Source: Aestuariibaculum marinum (GTDB taxonomy: Bacteria > Bacteroidota > Bacteroidia > Flavobacteriales > Flavobacteriaceae). Taken from it: a stretch of 64,000 bases of DNA. Location: NCBI RefSeq assembly GCF_014596975.1, contig NZ_JACVXD010000002.1, positions 768,418 to 832,417 on the forward strand. The letters are read 5' to 3'. Position 1 is the first letter of the stretch. Every line of letters begins with the position of its first letter. Position numbers and translations under genes: made by a program. Under the pieces are notes generated by a model. It was not told the DNA's origin and searched no databases. It saw only the letters and a program-made list of their open reading frames with translations. This document shows positions 9,323 to 18,033 of this stretch, one piece after another.

Positions 9323-11767
9323 ATGAACAAGACATTAAACCAAACAAAAATCTTTAGCCTGTTGCTGTTAGTCAGCGTAATTTTTTCTTGTAGTAAAACA
9401 GAAGACGTTGTTGAAAAGGACGTGCGGATTGTTGAAGATTTTAATTTCAACTGGAATTTTAAATTAGGAGATTTTCCTGAGGCGATTCAACCTAATTTTC
9501 AGTTAACCGATTGGCGAACGCTTAACTTACCTCATGACTGGAGTATTGAAGGTGAGTTCAGTGAAGAACATCCAACAAAACCTGAAGGCGGTGCTTTACC
9601 TGCCGGAATAGGCTGGTATAGAAAAACTTTTAGCTTACCAGTAGACTGGAATGGTAAATCGGTTTCTGTGGAGTTTGATGGCGTGTACAGAAATAGTGAG
9701 GTTTGGATTAACGGACATTACTTGGGCAAACGTCCTTTTGGATATATTTCTTTTGCTTATAATCTGACGGATTATTTAAATTTTGGAACAAAGGAAAATG
9801 TGATTGCTGTAAAAGTAGATAATTCGTTACAGCCGAATTCACGTTGGTATACCGGATCTGGGATTTATAGAAATGTGCGTTTGGTGGCTACTGAAAATCT
9901 ATATGTTGACCACTGGGGAACGTATGTAACCACGCCTAAAGTTTTAAAAGATAAGGCAACGGTAGCTTTCGAAACAACGATTAAAAATGATAGCACCGCA
10001 AAACGTGTCTTTAAGTTAGTAAATACGATTTTAGATTCCGATAATCTAGAGGTTGTCGTTTCGGAAAAAATAGATACCATTCAGCCGCATGCATCTTATG
10101 TCACCAGACAACAAATGGAAGTTTTAAATCCTGTGTTGTGGAGTGTTGAAAATCCGTATTTGTATACGGTGAAAACAAAAATTTATGAAGGTGAGAACTT
10201 AGTGGATAATTACGAAACGCCACTAGGTATTCGTTATTTTAGCTTCAATGCTAAAAAAGGGTTTTCATTAAATGGTGTGTCAACTAAAATTCATGGAGTT
10301 TGTCTGCACCACGATAATGGTGCCTTGGGTGCTGTGGCCAATAAACATGCTATAAAAAGAAAGCTTCAAATCATGAAAGATATGGGAGTGAATGCCATTC
10401 GTGTGGCTCATAATCCGTCATCTTTAGAATTGTTGCAGTTATGTGATGAAATGGGATTAATCGTTCAGGTTGAAGCTTTTGATGTATGGAAAAAAAGAAA
10501 GGTTAAAAATGATTATAACCTGGAGTGGGATGAATGGCATAAACGTGATTTACAGGATTTAATCCGTCGTGATCGTAATAACCCTTCGGTAATGATGTGG
10601 AGTATTGGTAATGAAATTCGTGAGCAGTTTGATAGCACCGGAATTGCAATGACGAAAAATTTGGTGAAAATTGTAAAAAGTTTAGACCAAACCAGACCTG
10701 TAACATGTGCCTTAACCGAGAATATTCCGGAGAAAAACTTTATCTATCAATCTGGAGCTTTAGATCTTTTAGGTTTTAATTACAAGCATGAAGATTACGG
10801 AACTTTCCCTGAGAATTTTAAAGGTCAAAAAATTATTGCTTCCGAAAGTGTATCGGCTTTAGAAACACGTGGTCATTACGATGCCACATCTCCAGAAATT
10901 AAATTCTGGCCTCCGGCTCATAACGAACCGTTTGATGGTAACGACGATTATACCGTTTCGGCGTATGATAATGTAGCAGCATACTGGGGAACCACCCACG
11001 AAGAAAACTGGAAAACCGTTAAGAAACTCGATTATATCGCAGGAACATTTATCTGGACAGGTTTCGATTATATCGGAGAACCAATTCCATATCCTTATCC
11101 GGCACGTAGCTCATATTTCGGAATTGTAGATTTAGCAGGTTTACCAAAAGATGTGTATTACATGTACCAAAGTGAGTGGAGCGATAAAAATGTATTACAC
11201 GTTTTACCGCACTGGAACTGGAATGCTGGACAAGAAGTCGATGTCTGGGCATATTATAATAATGCTGATGAGGTAGAACTGTTTGTTAACGGAACATCGC
11301 AAGGTGTAAAGTCTAAACAAGATGAAGAGTTGCATGTATCTTGGAACGTAAAATACGAACCAGGAACCATTAAAGTGGTCTCTCGAAAAGCTGGACAAGT
11401 GGTTTTAGAGAAAGAAGTACATACCGCAGGTGCTGCTTCAAAATTAGAATTGGAAGCTGATAAAAAAGTGATTACAAACGATAACTACGATTTAGTTTAT
11501 GTTACCGTAAATGTGAATGACGATAAAGGAAACTTAGTGCCAAGAGCCAATAATTTAATTCATTTTGAAGTTACAGGTGGAGGAAAAATTGTGGGAGTAG
11601 ATAACGGTTATCAGGCGAGTTTAGAATCGTTTAAAGCTAAAAAACGTAAAGCCTATAATGGTAAATGTGTTGTTATTATTCAATCTAGCGGTAAAGCTGA
11701 AAATATTCAATTGAAAGCCACTTCAGATGGTTTAAAGGATGCAACCATTCAAATTGATGTAGAATAA
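9323..11767 (+). CDS. GH2 glycosidase lipoprotein (beta-galactosidase/beta-glucuronidase type)
   Basis: Signal peptide with SVIFSC (Cys23). A standard GH2 plan: jelly roll with GIGWYRKTF (95-103) and the NSRWYTGSGIYRNV region (172-185), immunoglobulin-like domain, and TIM barrel. Acid/base Glu431 is in WSIGNE and nucleophile Glu508 in IIASES. A DUF4982-like domain follows near 620-690, then an Ig-like C-terminal domain (about 710-814). This domain set is common in Bacteroidota polysaccharide loci. It probably acts in the periplasm or on the outer membrane on oligosaccharides already cut by other enzymes. The two GH2 proteins in this locus differ in domain make-up, so they likely take different linkages. 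It ends 16 bases before the AraC regulator, which suggests one transcript. Confidence 0.88.
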   Translation: MNKTLNQTKIFSLLLLVSVIFSCSKTEDVVEKDVRIVEDFNFNWNFKLGDFPEAIQPNFQLTDWRTLNLPHDWSIEGEFSEEHPTKPEGGALPAGIGWYRKTFSLPVDWNGKSVSVEFDGVYRNSEVWINGHYLGKRPFGYISFAYNLTDYLNFGTKENVIAVKVDNSLQPNSRWYTGSGIYRNVRLVATENLYVDHWGTYVTTPKVLKDKATVAFETTIKNDSTAKRVFKLVNTILDSDNLEVVVSEKIDTIQPHASYVTRQQMEVLNPVLWSVENPYLYTVKTKIYEGENLVDNYETPLGIRYFSFNAKKGFSLNGVSTKIHGVCLHHDNGALGAVANKHAIKRKLQIMKDMGVNAIRVAHNPSSLELLQLCDEMGLIVQVEAFDVWKKRKVKNDYNLEWDEWHKRDLQDLIRRDRNNPSVMMWSIGNEIREQFDSTGIAMTKNLVKIVKSLDQTRPVTCALTENIPEKNFIYQSGALDLLGFNYKHEDYGTFPENFKGQKIIASESVSALETRGHYDATSPEIKFWPPAHNEPFDGNDDYTVSAYDNVAAYWGTTHEENWKTVKKLDYIAGTFIWTGFDYIGEPIPYPYPARSSYFGIVDLAGLPKDVYYMYQSEWSDKNVLHVLPHWNWNAGQEVDVWAYYNNADEVELFVNGTSQGVKSKQDEELHVSWNVKYEPGTIKVVSRKAGQVVLEKEVHTAGAASKLELEADKKVITNDNYDLVYVTVNVNDDKGNLVPRANNLIHFEVTGGGKIVGVDNGYQASLESFKAKKRKAYNGKCVVIIQSSGKAENIQLKATSDGLKDATIQIDVE

Positions 11768-11783
11768 AAAATCAAATAAGGAA

Positions 11784-12662
11784 ATGAAACTTCATTTAAT
11801 CGATAGGAGTACACCACGTGATACATCGTTTACTGCTAAAGTGCATGAAGATTCTAATTTTTTAAAACTCTGGCATTACCATCCTGAGCTGGAACTAGTC
11901 GTTATTTTAAAAAGTGACGGCAACTGTTTTATTGGGGATGGTATTGAAAAGTTTGAGCCAGGAGATGTGTTTCTTATTGGTAAAAATACACCGCATATGT
12001 GGCTGAATCAGGAAGCTTATTTTGCAGATGACCCTGAGCTGGTTGCAAAGTCAATTGCCATTCATTTTAAAAAGGATTTTTTAGGCGATCATTTCTTTGA
12101 AACACCAGAGATGCATCACTTATCGGAACTGTTTGATCGTGCTCGTTTTGGTGTTAAATTTTTAAATCTACAGAGTGAATTTTTAGAAACGGTCCAAACG
12201 ATGTTAAGCCTTGACGGGTTTCATAAAACGATTGCCTTTTTGAATATTCTTAACACACTTTCGAGTCATAAAGATTATAAGTTATTGGCGAGTTCTGGGT
12301 ATATGAAATCGTTTAAGGTAAAAACCAATAAGACGCTGGATAGGGTCTATGCGTATATCTTTAAGAATTTCAATAAGGATATCTCCTTAGATGCTGTGGC
12401 TAAGATTGCAAATATGAATGCCACGGCGTTTAGTAGATTATTTAAACGCGTTAACGGGAAGCCGTTTTCACGTTATGTGTCCGAAATCCGTATTGGTTAT
12501 GCTTGCAAGTTGTTATTGGAGGAGAAGGTGAATATTTCTGAGGTTTGTTATGAAGTAGGTTTCAATAATATATCAAATTTTAATCGGCAGTTTAAAATAA
12601 TAATGGGCTGTAATCCTTCAGAATACATAAAGGAACATGTTAATTCATATCAGGAGGGTTAA
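11784..12662 (+). CDS. AraC-family transcriptional regulator with N-terminal cupin sensor
   Basis: 292 residues. The N-terminal cupin-like ligand domain covers about 15-110, with HYHPELELVVIL (31-42) and FEPGDVFLIGKNTPHMW (57-73). The C-terminal AraC DNA-binding domain covers about 188-287 and holds two helix-turn-helix units, including FSRLFKRVNGKPF and the signature FNNISNFNRQFK. Regulators of this layout sense a sugar and usually activate nearby catabolic genes. It lies directly between the glycosidases and the deoxy-sugar oxidation operon, so control of one or both is likely. The gap 12663-12802 downstream contains an inverted repeat that could be its site. The inducer cannot be told from sequence; a rhamnose or fucose derivative is the natural guess. 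Confidence 0.9.
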   Translation: MKLHLIDRSTPRDTSFTAKVHEDSNFLKLWHYHPELELVVILKSDGNCFIGDGIEKFEPGDVFLIGKNTPHMWLNQEAYFADDPELVAKSIAIHFKKDFLGDHFFETPEMHHLSELFDRARFGVKFLNLQSEFLETVQTMLSLDGFHKTIAFLNILNTLSSHKDYKLLASSGYMKSFKVKTNKTLDRVYAYIFKNFNKDISLDAVAKIANMNATAFSRLFKRVNGKPFSRYVSEIRIGYACKLLLEEKVNISEVCYEVGFNNISNFNRQFKIIMGCNPSEYIKEHVNSYQEG

Positions 12663-12726
12663 CGATTTTTAAAAGTATGTTTATTGCTGGTTAAATCAAT
12701 ATAGTGAAGTTTTAAGCAAAAATAGT

Positions 12727-12744
12727 ATCATGTTTAGTCATGAT
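12727..12744. promoter_or_regulatory. Inverted repeat ATCATG-N6-CATGAT, candidate operator of the deoxy-sugar operon
   Basis: Two 6-base arms separated by TTTAGT lie in the only sizeable gap between the AraC gene and the operon that starts at 12803. A -7-like box (TAGTATTG, 12773-12780) follows about 30 bases downstream. AraC proteins often bind direct repeats, so the regulator that would use this palindrome is uncertain. Confidence 0.35.
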
Positions 12745-12802
12745 TTAGGAAGATTTGATGATTTAATATTTATAGTATTGCAATTATTAATCTTATTTTT
12801 AA

Positions 12803-14467
12803 ATGATAGGAAATAGACAAGAAATACTAAAAATACATTCGAAAGATAATGTACTGGTAGCCTTAACCGATTTGGTAAAGGGTGCTGAACTTTCGTTTGA
12901 AAATCAAACATACATTTTGGTAGATGATATTCCTGCCAAACATAAATTTGCAACCAAAAATTTTAACGTTGGTGCCCCGATTCATATGTATGGAGTTTTA
13001 GTGGGAAGAGCTAAAAAAGAGATAGCAAAAGGCGGACTGATTACTACTGAAAATTTGGAACACGATACGGAGCATTACAGTGCCAATCAAGTTGTAGAAA
13101 AAATACAATGGCAAGCACCCGATATTTCAAAATTTAAGGGTAAAACCTTTTTAGGATACCACAGAACTAATGGAACAGTGGGCATAGAGAATAACTGGTT
13201 AATTATTCCTTTGGTGTTTTGTCAGAACAGAAATGTTGAAGTATTAAAAAATGCCTTAGTTGATAAGTTAGGTTTTGGGAAACAGCAGCATTTAGGTTTA
13301 AATGTCGATACGTTAATTGAAACGTATAAATCAGGCGGTTCAGCCGAAGCAATTTTAGAACAAGACATTTTAAAGGAGACCGATGATGTTTATAAAAATC
13401 CGTTATTCCCAAATGTAGATGGTATTCGCTTTTTAACCCACGATGGAGGTTGCGGTGGTTCAACGTCTGATGCTATTGCTTTATGTCATCTGTTAGCAGG
13501 ATATATTAATAACCCTAATGTGGCAGGCGCTACGGTATTAAGTTTAGGTTGTCAGCATGCGCAGTCTAAAATTTTACAGGATGCTTTAAATAAAATGTCT
13601 CCAAATAACGACAAGCCGGTTTACTTTTTAGAGCAGCAACATATGAATTCTGAAAAGGAATTATTAGCTGAAGCCGTTAAGAAAACTTTTGTCGGATTGA
13701 TGGAAGCCAATAAAGTGGAGCGTCAACCAGCGACATTAGATAAACTGGTTATCGGTCTGGAGTGTGGAGGCTCTGATGGGTTTTCAGGAATTTCAGCCAA
13801 CCCGGTATTAGGTTATGTATCCGATTTATTAGTTGGTTTGGGAGGTTCGACAGTATTAGCAGAGTTTCCGGAGTTGAATGGTGTAGAGCAGGAATTAATT
13901 AACCGATGTCAGTCGAAAGAGAAAGCCGATAAGTTTTCTGATATTATGGCGGTTTACAATGAAAAAGCGACCTTGTTGGGCGGCGGGTTTTCGGCAAACC
14001 CTTCACCAGGAAATATAAAAGACGGATTAATCACAGACGCGATAAAATCGGCAGGTGCAGCTAAAAAAGGAGGAACATCGCCAGTGGAAGACGTTTTAGA
14101 TTATACCGAACAAGTGGTGAAACCGGGACTAAATTTATTATGTACTCCCGGTAACGATGTGGAATCAACTACCGGTTTAGCGGGGTCAGGAACGAATATT
14201 ATTTTGTTTACCACAGGATTAGGAACGCCAACAGGAAACCCGATTACACCGGTGATTAAAGTGTCGTCTAATACAAAATTATTCAACAGAATGAATGATA
14301 TCATCGATTTTAATACCGGAGGTGTTATTGATGGTGAAGAAACTATTGAAGAAACAGGAGAACAATTATTGGACTTTTTAATTGAAGTAGCCAGTGGGAA
14401 ACAAGTAAAAGCAAGAAAATTAGAGCAGAATGATTTCATCCCTTGGAAACGAGGCATGTCGTTATAG
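12803..14467 (+). CDS. UxaA-family dehydratase, probable L-fuconate/L-rhamnonate dehydratase
   Basis: 554 residues, somewhat longer than typical altronate dehydratase UxaA (about 495). An N-terminal SAF domain covers about 10-95; the large C-terminal dehydratase domain follows, with HDGGCGGSTSDA near 213 and GLECGGSDGFSG near 315, the conserved family motifs. UxaA enzymes remove water from sugar acids to give 2-keto-3-deoxy acids. No altronate or uronate genes (UxaB, UxaC, KdgK) are nearby; the neighbours are lactonase, SDR and FAH-hydrolase genes. The substrate is therefore more likely L-fuconate or L-rhamnonate, a step done by an enolase-superfamily enzyme in proteobacterial pathways. Function assignment rests on context. 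It begins a same-strand operon to 20502. Confidence 0.75.
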   Translation: MIGNRQEILKIHSKDNVLVALTDLVKGAELSFENQTYILVDDIPAKHKFATKNFNVGAPIHMYGVLVGRAKKEIAKGGLITTENLEHDTEHYSANQVVEKIQWQAPDISKFKGKTFLGYHRTNGTVGIENNWLIIPLVFCQNRNVEVLKNALVDKLGFGKQQHLGLNVDTLIETYKSGGSAEAILEQDILKETDDVYKNPLFPNVDGIRFLTHDGGCGGSTSDAIALCHLLAGYINNPNVAGATVLSLGCQHAQSKILQDALNKMSPNNDKPVYFLEQQHMNSEKELLAEAVKKTFVGLMEANKVERQPATLDKLVIGLECGGSDGFSGISANPVLGYVSDLLVGLGGSTVLAEFPELNGVEQELINRCQSKEKADKFSDIMAVYNEKATLLGGGFSANPSPGNIKDGLITDAIKSAGAAKKGGTSPVEDVLDYTEQVVKPGLNLLCTPGNDVESTTGLAGSGTNIILFTTGLGTPTGNPITPVIKVSSNTKLFNRMNDIIDFNTGGVIDGEETIEETGEQLLDFLIEVASGKQVKARKLEQNDFIPWKRGMSL

Positions 14468-14502
14468 AGATAGAGAATTAGTATAATTTAGTACTTAGAA
14501 TA

Positions 14503-15519
14503 ATGAAATATATAGTCTGCGAAGAACCAACAAAATTCGCATTAAAAGAAAAAGAGCAGCCGGTTCGCGAAGCGAATCAAGCGTTAATTAAAATCCACCG
14601 TGTTGGAATTTGCGGTACCGATTTACATGCCTATTCAGGTAATCAGGCGTTTTTTACTTATCCAAGAATTTTGGGGCATGAGTTAGCAGCCGAAGTTTTA
14701 GAGGTTGGAGAAAACGAGCAGAATTTAAAAGTAGGTGATAAGGTTATCGTGATGCCTTACGTAAGCTGTGGCGAGTGTATTGCCTGTAGAAAGGGAAAAA
14801 CAAACTGTTGTAGTAATATTAAGGTTTTAGGTGTTCACGCCGATGGCGGAATGCAGGAAGCTGTAGCGGTAAGAACCGATTTATTAATTCTAGCTAACAC
14901 CTTATCTTACGAAGCAATGGCTATTGTAGAACCTTTAGCTATTGGAGCACATGCCATTCGAAGAGCCGATGTTGAAGCCGGTGAATTTATTGTGGTTGTT
15001 GGTTGTGGGCCTATCGGAATTGGTTTAATGAAACTGGCACAAATAAAAGGAGCCGAAGTCATCGCTATTGATGTAGACGAGTCGCGTTTAGCGTTTGTGA
15101 AGAATGAAATTGGCGTAAAACACGTGGTTAAAGTTTCAGAAACAGCAGCTGAAGAAGTCTCAAAAATTACCAATGGCGATTTAGCTACTGCGGTTTTCGA
15201 TTGTACAGGAAATAAGCGCGCACTTGAAGGCGGTATTGCTTACATGTCCCATGGCGGACGTTATGTATTGGTAGGACTTTCAAAAGGCGATTTGGTGTTT
15301 AGTCACCCGGGAATTCACGCTAAAGAATCGACGATTATGTGTAGTAGAAATGCAACTTTAGAAGATTTTCAATTTGTAATTGATAGTCTTCCAGAGTTCC
15401 CAACCGATAAATTTGTAACCCATCAGGTGCCTTATACAGAAATGATTACTAACTTCGATTCTTGGTTAGATCCGAAAAACGGAGTTATCAAGGCTATGGT
15501 TAATTTTAGTGAAGAGTAA
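14503..15519 (+). CDS. Zinc-dependent medium-chain alcohol dehydrogenase
   Basis: 338 residues. Catalytic zinc ligands Cys37 (GICGTD) and His59-Glu60 (GHE) are present, and the structural zinc lobe has Cys89, Cys92, Cys95 and Cys103. The Rossmann motif is VVGCGPIGIG. It resembles sorbitol, threonine and galactitol dehydrogenases that oxidise a sugar alcohol or sugar acid hydroxyl. In the deoxy-sugar pathway the two oxidations can already be assigned to the two SDR genes, so its step is not obvious. It could oxidise an alternative substrate such as another aldonate, act on a side product such as lactaldehyde, or replace one SDR step. It sits 35 bases after the dehydratase and 30 before the first SDR. 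Confidence 0.8.
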   Translation: MKYIVCEEPTKFALKEKEQPVREANQALIKIHRVGICGTDLHAYSGNQAFFTYPRILGHELAAEVLEVGENEQNLKVGDKVIVMPYVSCGECIACRKGKTNCCSNIKVLGVHADGGMQEAVAVRTDLLILANTLSYEAMAIVEPLAIGAHAIRRADVEAGEFIVVVGCGPIGIGLMKLAQIKGAEVIAIDVDESRLAFVKNEIGVKHVVKVSETAAEEVSKITNGDLATAVFDCTGNKRALEGGIAYMSHGGRYVLVGLSKGDLVFSHPGIHAKESTIMCSRNATLEDFQFVIDSLPEFPTDKFVTHQVPYTEMITNFDSWLDPKNGVIKAMVNFSEE

Positions 15520-15549
15520 ATTCGTAATCCTGAGAAAAACATAAAACAG

Positions 15550-16326
15550 ATGAAATTTAGTTTAAAAAACAAAACAGCTATTGTTACCGGAGGCGGAAGC
15601 GGGATAGGTAAAGCTATTTCTAAAACATTAGCCGGACAGGGAGCGTACGTTCATATTCTAGAATTGAATGTTGATAATGCTGAAGTTACAAAATCTGAGA
15701 TCGAATCAGACGGCGGTAAGGCTGCAGTGCATCAATGTAATGTGGTAAATCAAACCGACGTCGTTGAAGTTATTAATAAAATTGCAGAAGAAAGCGGAAT
15801 TGATATTTTAATCAATAACGCTGGAATCGCACATATTGGTAATGTAGAAAATACACCGGAAGCCGATTTAGATCGCGTGTATAGTGTGAATGTAAAAGGG
15901 GTTTACAACTGTATTTTTGCATCGGTTCCTCATATGAAAGCAAAGAAGAATGGGGTGATTATCAACATGGCCTCTATAGCATCATCTGTTGGGCTTAATG
16001 ATCGTTTTGCTTACTCCATGTCTAAAGGAGCAGCATTAACTATGACGTATTCGGTGGCTAAAGATTATATTAACGACGGTATCCGTTGTAATTGTATTTC
16101 TCCAGCACGTGTGCATACACCATTTGTTGACGGATTCCTAAAAAATAATTATCCGGGAAGAGAAGCTGAAATGTTTGAGAAGTTATCACAAACACAACCA
16201 ATTGGTCGTATGGGGAAACCTCAGGAAGTTGCCGATTTAGCACTGTTTTTATGCTCAGATGAAGCGTCTTTCATTACAGGGACAGATTTTCCTATAGATG
16301 GTGGATTTATAAAATTAAATGGTTAA
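15550..16326 (+). CDS. SDR dehydrogenase, probable 2-keto-3-deoxy-L-fuconate/rhamnonate 4-dehydrogenase
   Basis: 258 residues, classical short-chain dehydrogenase. TGGGSGIG (13-20) binds the nucleotide, NNAG is at 89-92, and the catalytic Ser142, Tyr155 and Lys159 are present. The stretch CISPARVHTPFVDGFL resembles 2-keto-3-deoxy-L-fuconate dehydrogenases, which oxidise C4 to give the 2,4-diketo acid. This fits the next gene, an FAH-family hydrolase that cleaves such diketones. The gene is in the middle of the operon, 19 bases before the hydrolase. NAD+ rather than NADP+ is suggested by the acidic Glu38 at the end of beta-strand 2 (HILELN). The fucose versus rhamnose choice is not decidable from this gene alone. 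Confidence 0.78.
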   Translation: MKFSLKNKTAIVTGGGSGIGKAISKTLAGQGAYVHILELNVDNAEVTKSEIESDGGKAAVHQCNVVNQTDVVEVINKIAEESGIDILINNAGIAHIGNVENTPEADLDRVYSVNVKGVYNCIFASVPHMKAKKNGVIINMASIASSVGLNDRFAYSMSKGAALTMTYSVAKDYINDGIRCNCISPARVHTPFVDGFLKNNYPGREAEMFEKLSQTQPIGRMGKPQEVADLALFLCSDEASFITGTDFPIDGGFIKLNG

Positions 16327-16345
16327 AACTAATAAACTATAAAAG

Positions 16346-17206
16346 ATGAAATTAATACGATTTGGAGAAGCTGGTAATGAAAAACCAGGAGTTCAATTAC
16401 CAGATGGAACAAAAATAGATGTATCAGCTTTCGCTGAAGATTATACAGAACGTTTTTTTGAAACTAACGGATTAGCGCGTTTAGAGGAATGGTTAAAAAT
16501 TAATCAGTCAAATTGTGAAGTAGTTGGAGATGATGTTAGATTAGGATCGCCAATCTGTCGTCCTTCAAAGTTAGTTTGTATCGGATTAAATTACGCAAAA
16601 CACGCGGCTGAGGCAGGTATGAAGATTCCAAATGAGCCTGTATTATTCTTTAAATCAACAACAGCTATTGTTGGTCCTAATGATGATGTTATCATTCCAA
16701 AAGGAAGTGAAAAATCTGACTGGGAAGTGGAGTTAGCTGTGGTTATAGGTAAAAAAGCGTCTTATATTTCTCAAGATGAAGTTATGGATCATGTTGCAGG
16801 TTATGTATTGCATAACGATGTGAGTGAGCGAGCTTTCCAGATTGAAAAAGAAGGCCAATGGTGTAAAGGAAAAGGTTGTGATACATTCGCACCTCTTGGA
16901 CCATTCATGGCAACGAAAGACGAAATTGAAGATCCGAATAACTTACATTTATGGTTAAAGTTAAACGGAGAAATGATGCAGGATAGTTCCACTTCAGATT
17001 TCATTTTCAACATTCAGGAATCGATTAGCTATATCAGTCAGTTTATGACCTTATTACCTGGAGATGTCATTTCAACAGGAACGCCATTTGGTGTAGGCTT
17101 AGGGTTAACACCTCCAGTATACTTAAAGCCTGGTGATGTTATGGAGTTAGGTATTGAAGGTTTAGGCGTGTCTAAACAAAACGTTATCGCTTACCCAGGA
17201 AAATGA
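16346..17206 (+). CDS. FAH-family hydrolase, probable 2,4-diketo-3-deoxy-L-fuconate/rhamnonate hydrolase
   Basis: 286 residues with the fumarylacetoacetate hydrolase fold. CIGLNYAKHAAE (78-89) is conserved, and metal ligands Glu127, Glu129 (DWEVEL) and Asp158 (HNDVSER) are visible; ISTGTPFGVG near the C-terminus is the family signature. In the non-phosphorylating L-fucose and L-rhamnose pathways this family splits the 2,4-diketo-3-deoxy acid into pyruvate and L-lactate. Database names such as ureidoglycolate lyase are common mis-transfers for this subgroup. Its stop overlaps the start of the lactonase gene by 4 bases (ATGA), a sign of translational coupling. Confidence 0.82.
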   Translation: MKLIRFGEAGNEKPGVQLPDGTKIDVSAFAEDYTERFFETNGLARLEEWLKINQSNCEVVGDDVRLGSPICRPSKLVCIGLNYAKHAAEAGMKIPNEPVLFFKSTTAIVGPNDDVIIPKGSEKSDWEVELAVVIGKKASYISQDEVMDHVAGYVLHNDVSERAFQIEKEGQWCKGKGCDTFAPLGPFMATKDEIEDPNNLHLWLKLNGEMMQDSSTSDFIFNIQESISYISQFMTLLPGDVISTGTPFGVGLGLTPPVYLKPGDVMELGIEGLGVSKQNVIAYPGK

Positions 17207-18030
17207 TAATAGATAGTCATCAACATTTTTGGAAATACGAGCCCGTAAAACATGCATGGATTGATGGTAACATGGCTGTAATTCGCAAGGACTTTATGCC
17301 TTCCGATTTACAGTCTGTTTATCAGGACAACGGTGTTGAAGGGTGTGTAGCGGTTCAGGCCGATCAAACCCTTGAAGAAACCGATTTTCTTTTACAACTT
17401 GCCCAAGACAATAACTTCATTAAAGGTGTTGTAGGTTGGGTAGATTTAAGAGCTAATAATTTAGAATCAACACTTTCTGAATATAGTGAAGCTGATAAAT
17501 TGAAAGGCTTTAGGCACGTGGTTCAGGGCGAGCCCGATCATAACTTTTTGTTACGCCCTAATTTCTTACGAGGTATCGAAGTGTTAGAGAAAAACAATTA
17601 CACCTACGATGTTTTAATATTTCCTCATCAATTAGGTGCTGCTTTAGAATTTGTAAAGCGTTTTCCTAATATGAATTTTGTAATCGACCATATTGCGAAA
17701 CCTTATGTTAAAGATGGTTTTTACGAAGGCTGGGCCGTTTTAATGAAGGAAATAGCAAAGTACGACAATGTATATTGTAAGCTTTCTGGAATGATAACGG
17801 AAGCCGATTATAACACCTGGACACCGGAGCAAATTCACCCGTATATGGAATTGGTGTTAGAAGCTTTTGGTTCCAATCGCGTCATGTTTGGTTCCGACTG
17901 GCCAGTGTGTCTGGTCGCAGGAAACTATGCGAAAGTAAAAGAATTAACAACCAATTTTATTTCAACATTAAGTACCATTGAGCAACAACAGATTATGGGT
18001 GCTAATGCGATGAAATTTTATAAACTATAA
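17203..18030 (+). CDS. Amidohydrolase-superfamily lactonase, probable L-fucono-/L-rhamnono-lactonase
   Basis: 275 residues. It opens with IDSHQHFW, giving metal ligands His6 and His8; DHIAKP and GSDWPV carry later barrel ligands. This matches the COG3618 lactonase group, which opens the aldonolactone made by sugar dehydrogenases. The start overlaps the upstream hydrolase by 4 bases and the next SDR starts 3 bases after the stop, so expression is tightly linked. Action is cytoplasmic, with no signal peptide. The order hydrolase-lactonase-sugar dehydrogenase strongly supports a complete oxidation route from free sugar. Confidence 0.82.
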   Translation: MIIDSHQHFWKYEPVKHAWIDGNMAVIRKDFMPSDLQSVYQDNGVEGCVAVQADQTLEETDFLLQLAQDNNFIKGVVGWVDLRANNLESTLSEYSEADKLKGFRHVVQGEPDHNFLLRPNFLRGIEVLEKNNYTYDVLIFPHQLGAALEFVKRFPNMNFVIDHIAKPYVKDGFYEGWAVLMKEIAKYDNVYCKLSGMITEADYNTWTPEQIHPYMELVLEAFGSNRVMFGSDWPVCLVAGNYAKVKELTTNFISTLSTIEQQQIMGANAMKFYKL

Positions 18031-18033
18031 GAT

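Noticed and set aside
1..12000. A SusC/SusD pair for this polysaccharide locus
   Set aside because: No TonB-dependent receptor or SusD-like frame is present within the window; it may lie to the left.
14101..14457. A 118-codon minus-strand frame inside the UxaA-type dehydratase
   Set aside because: Antisense shadow of a conserved coding region; the protein has no domain pattern.
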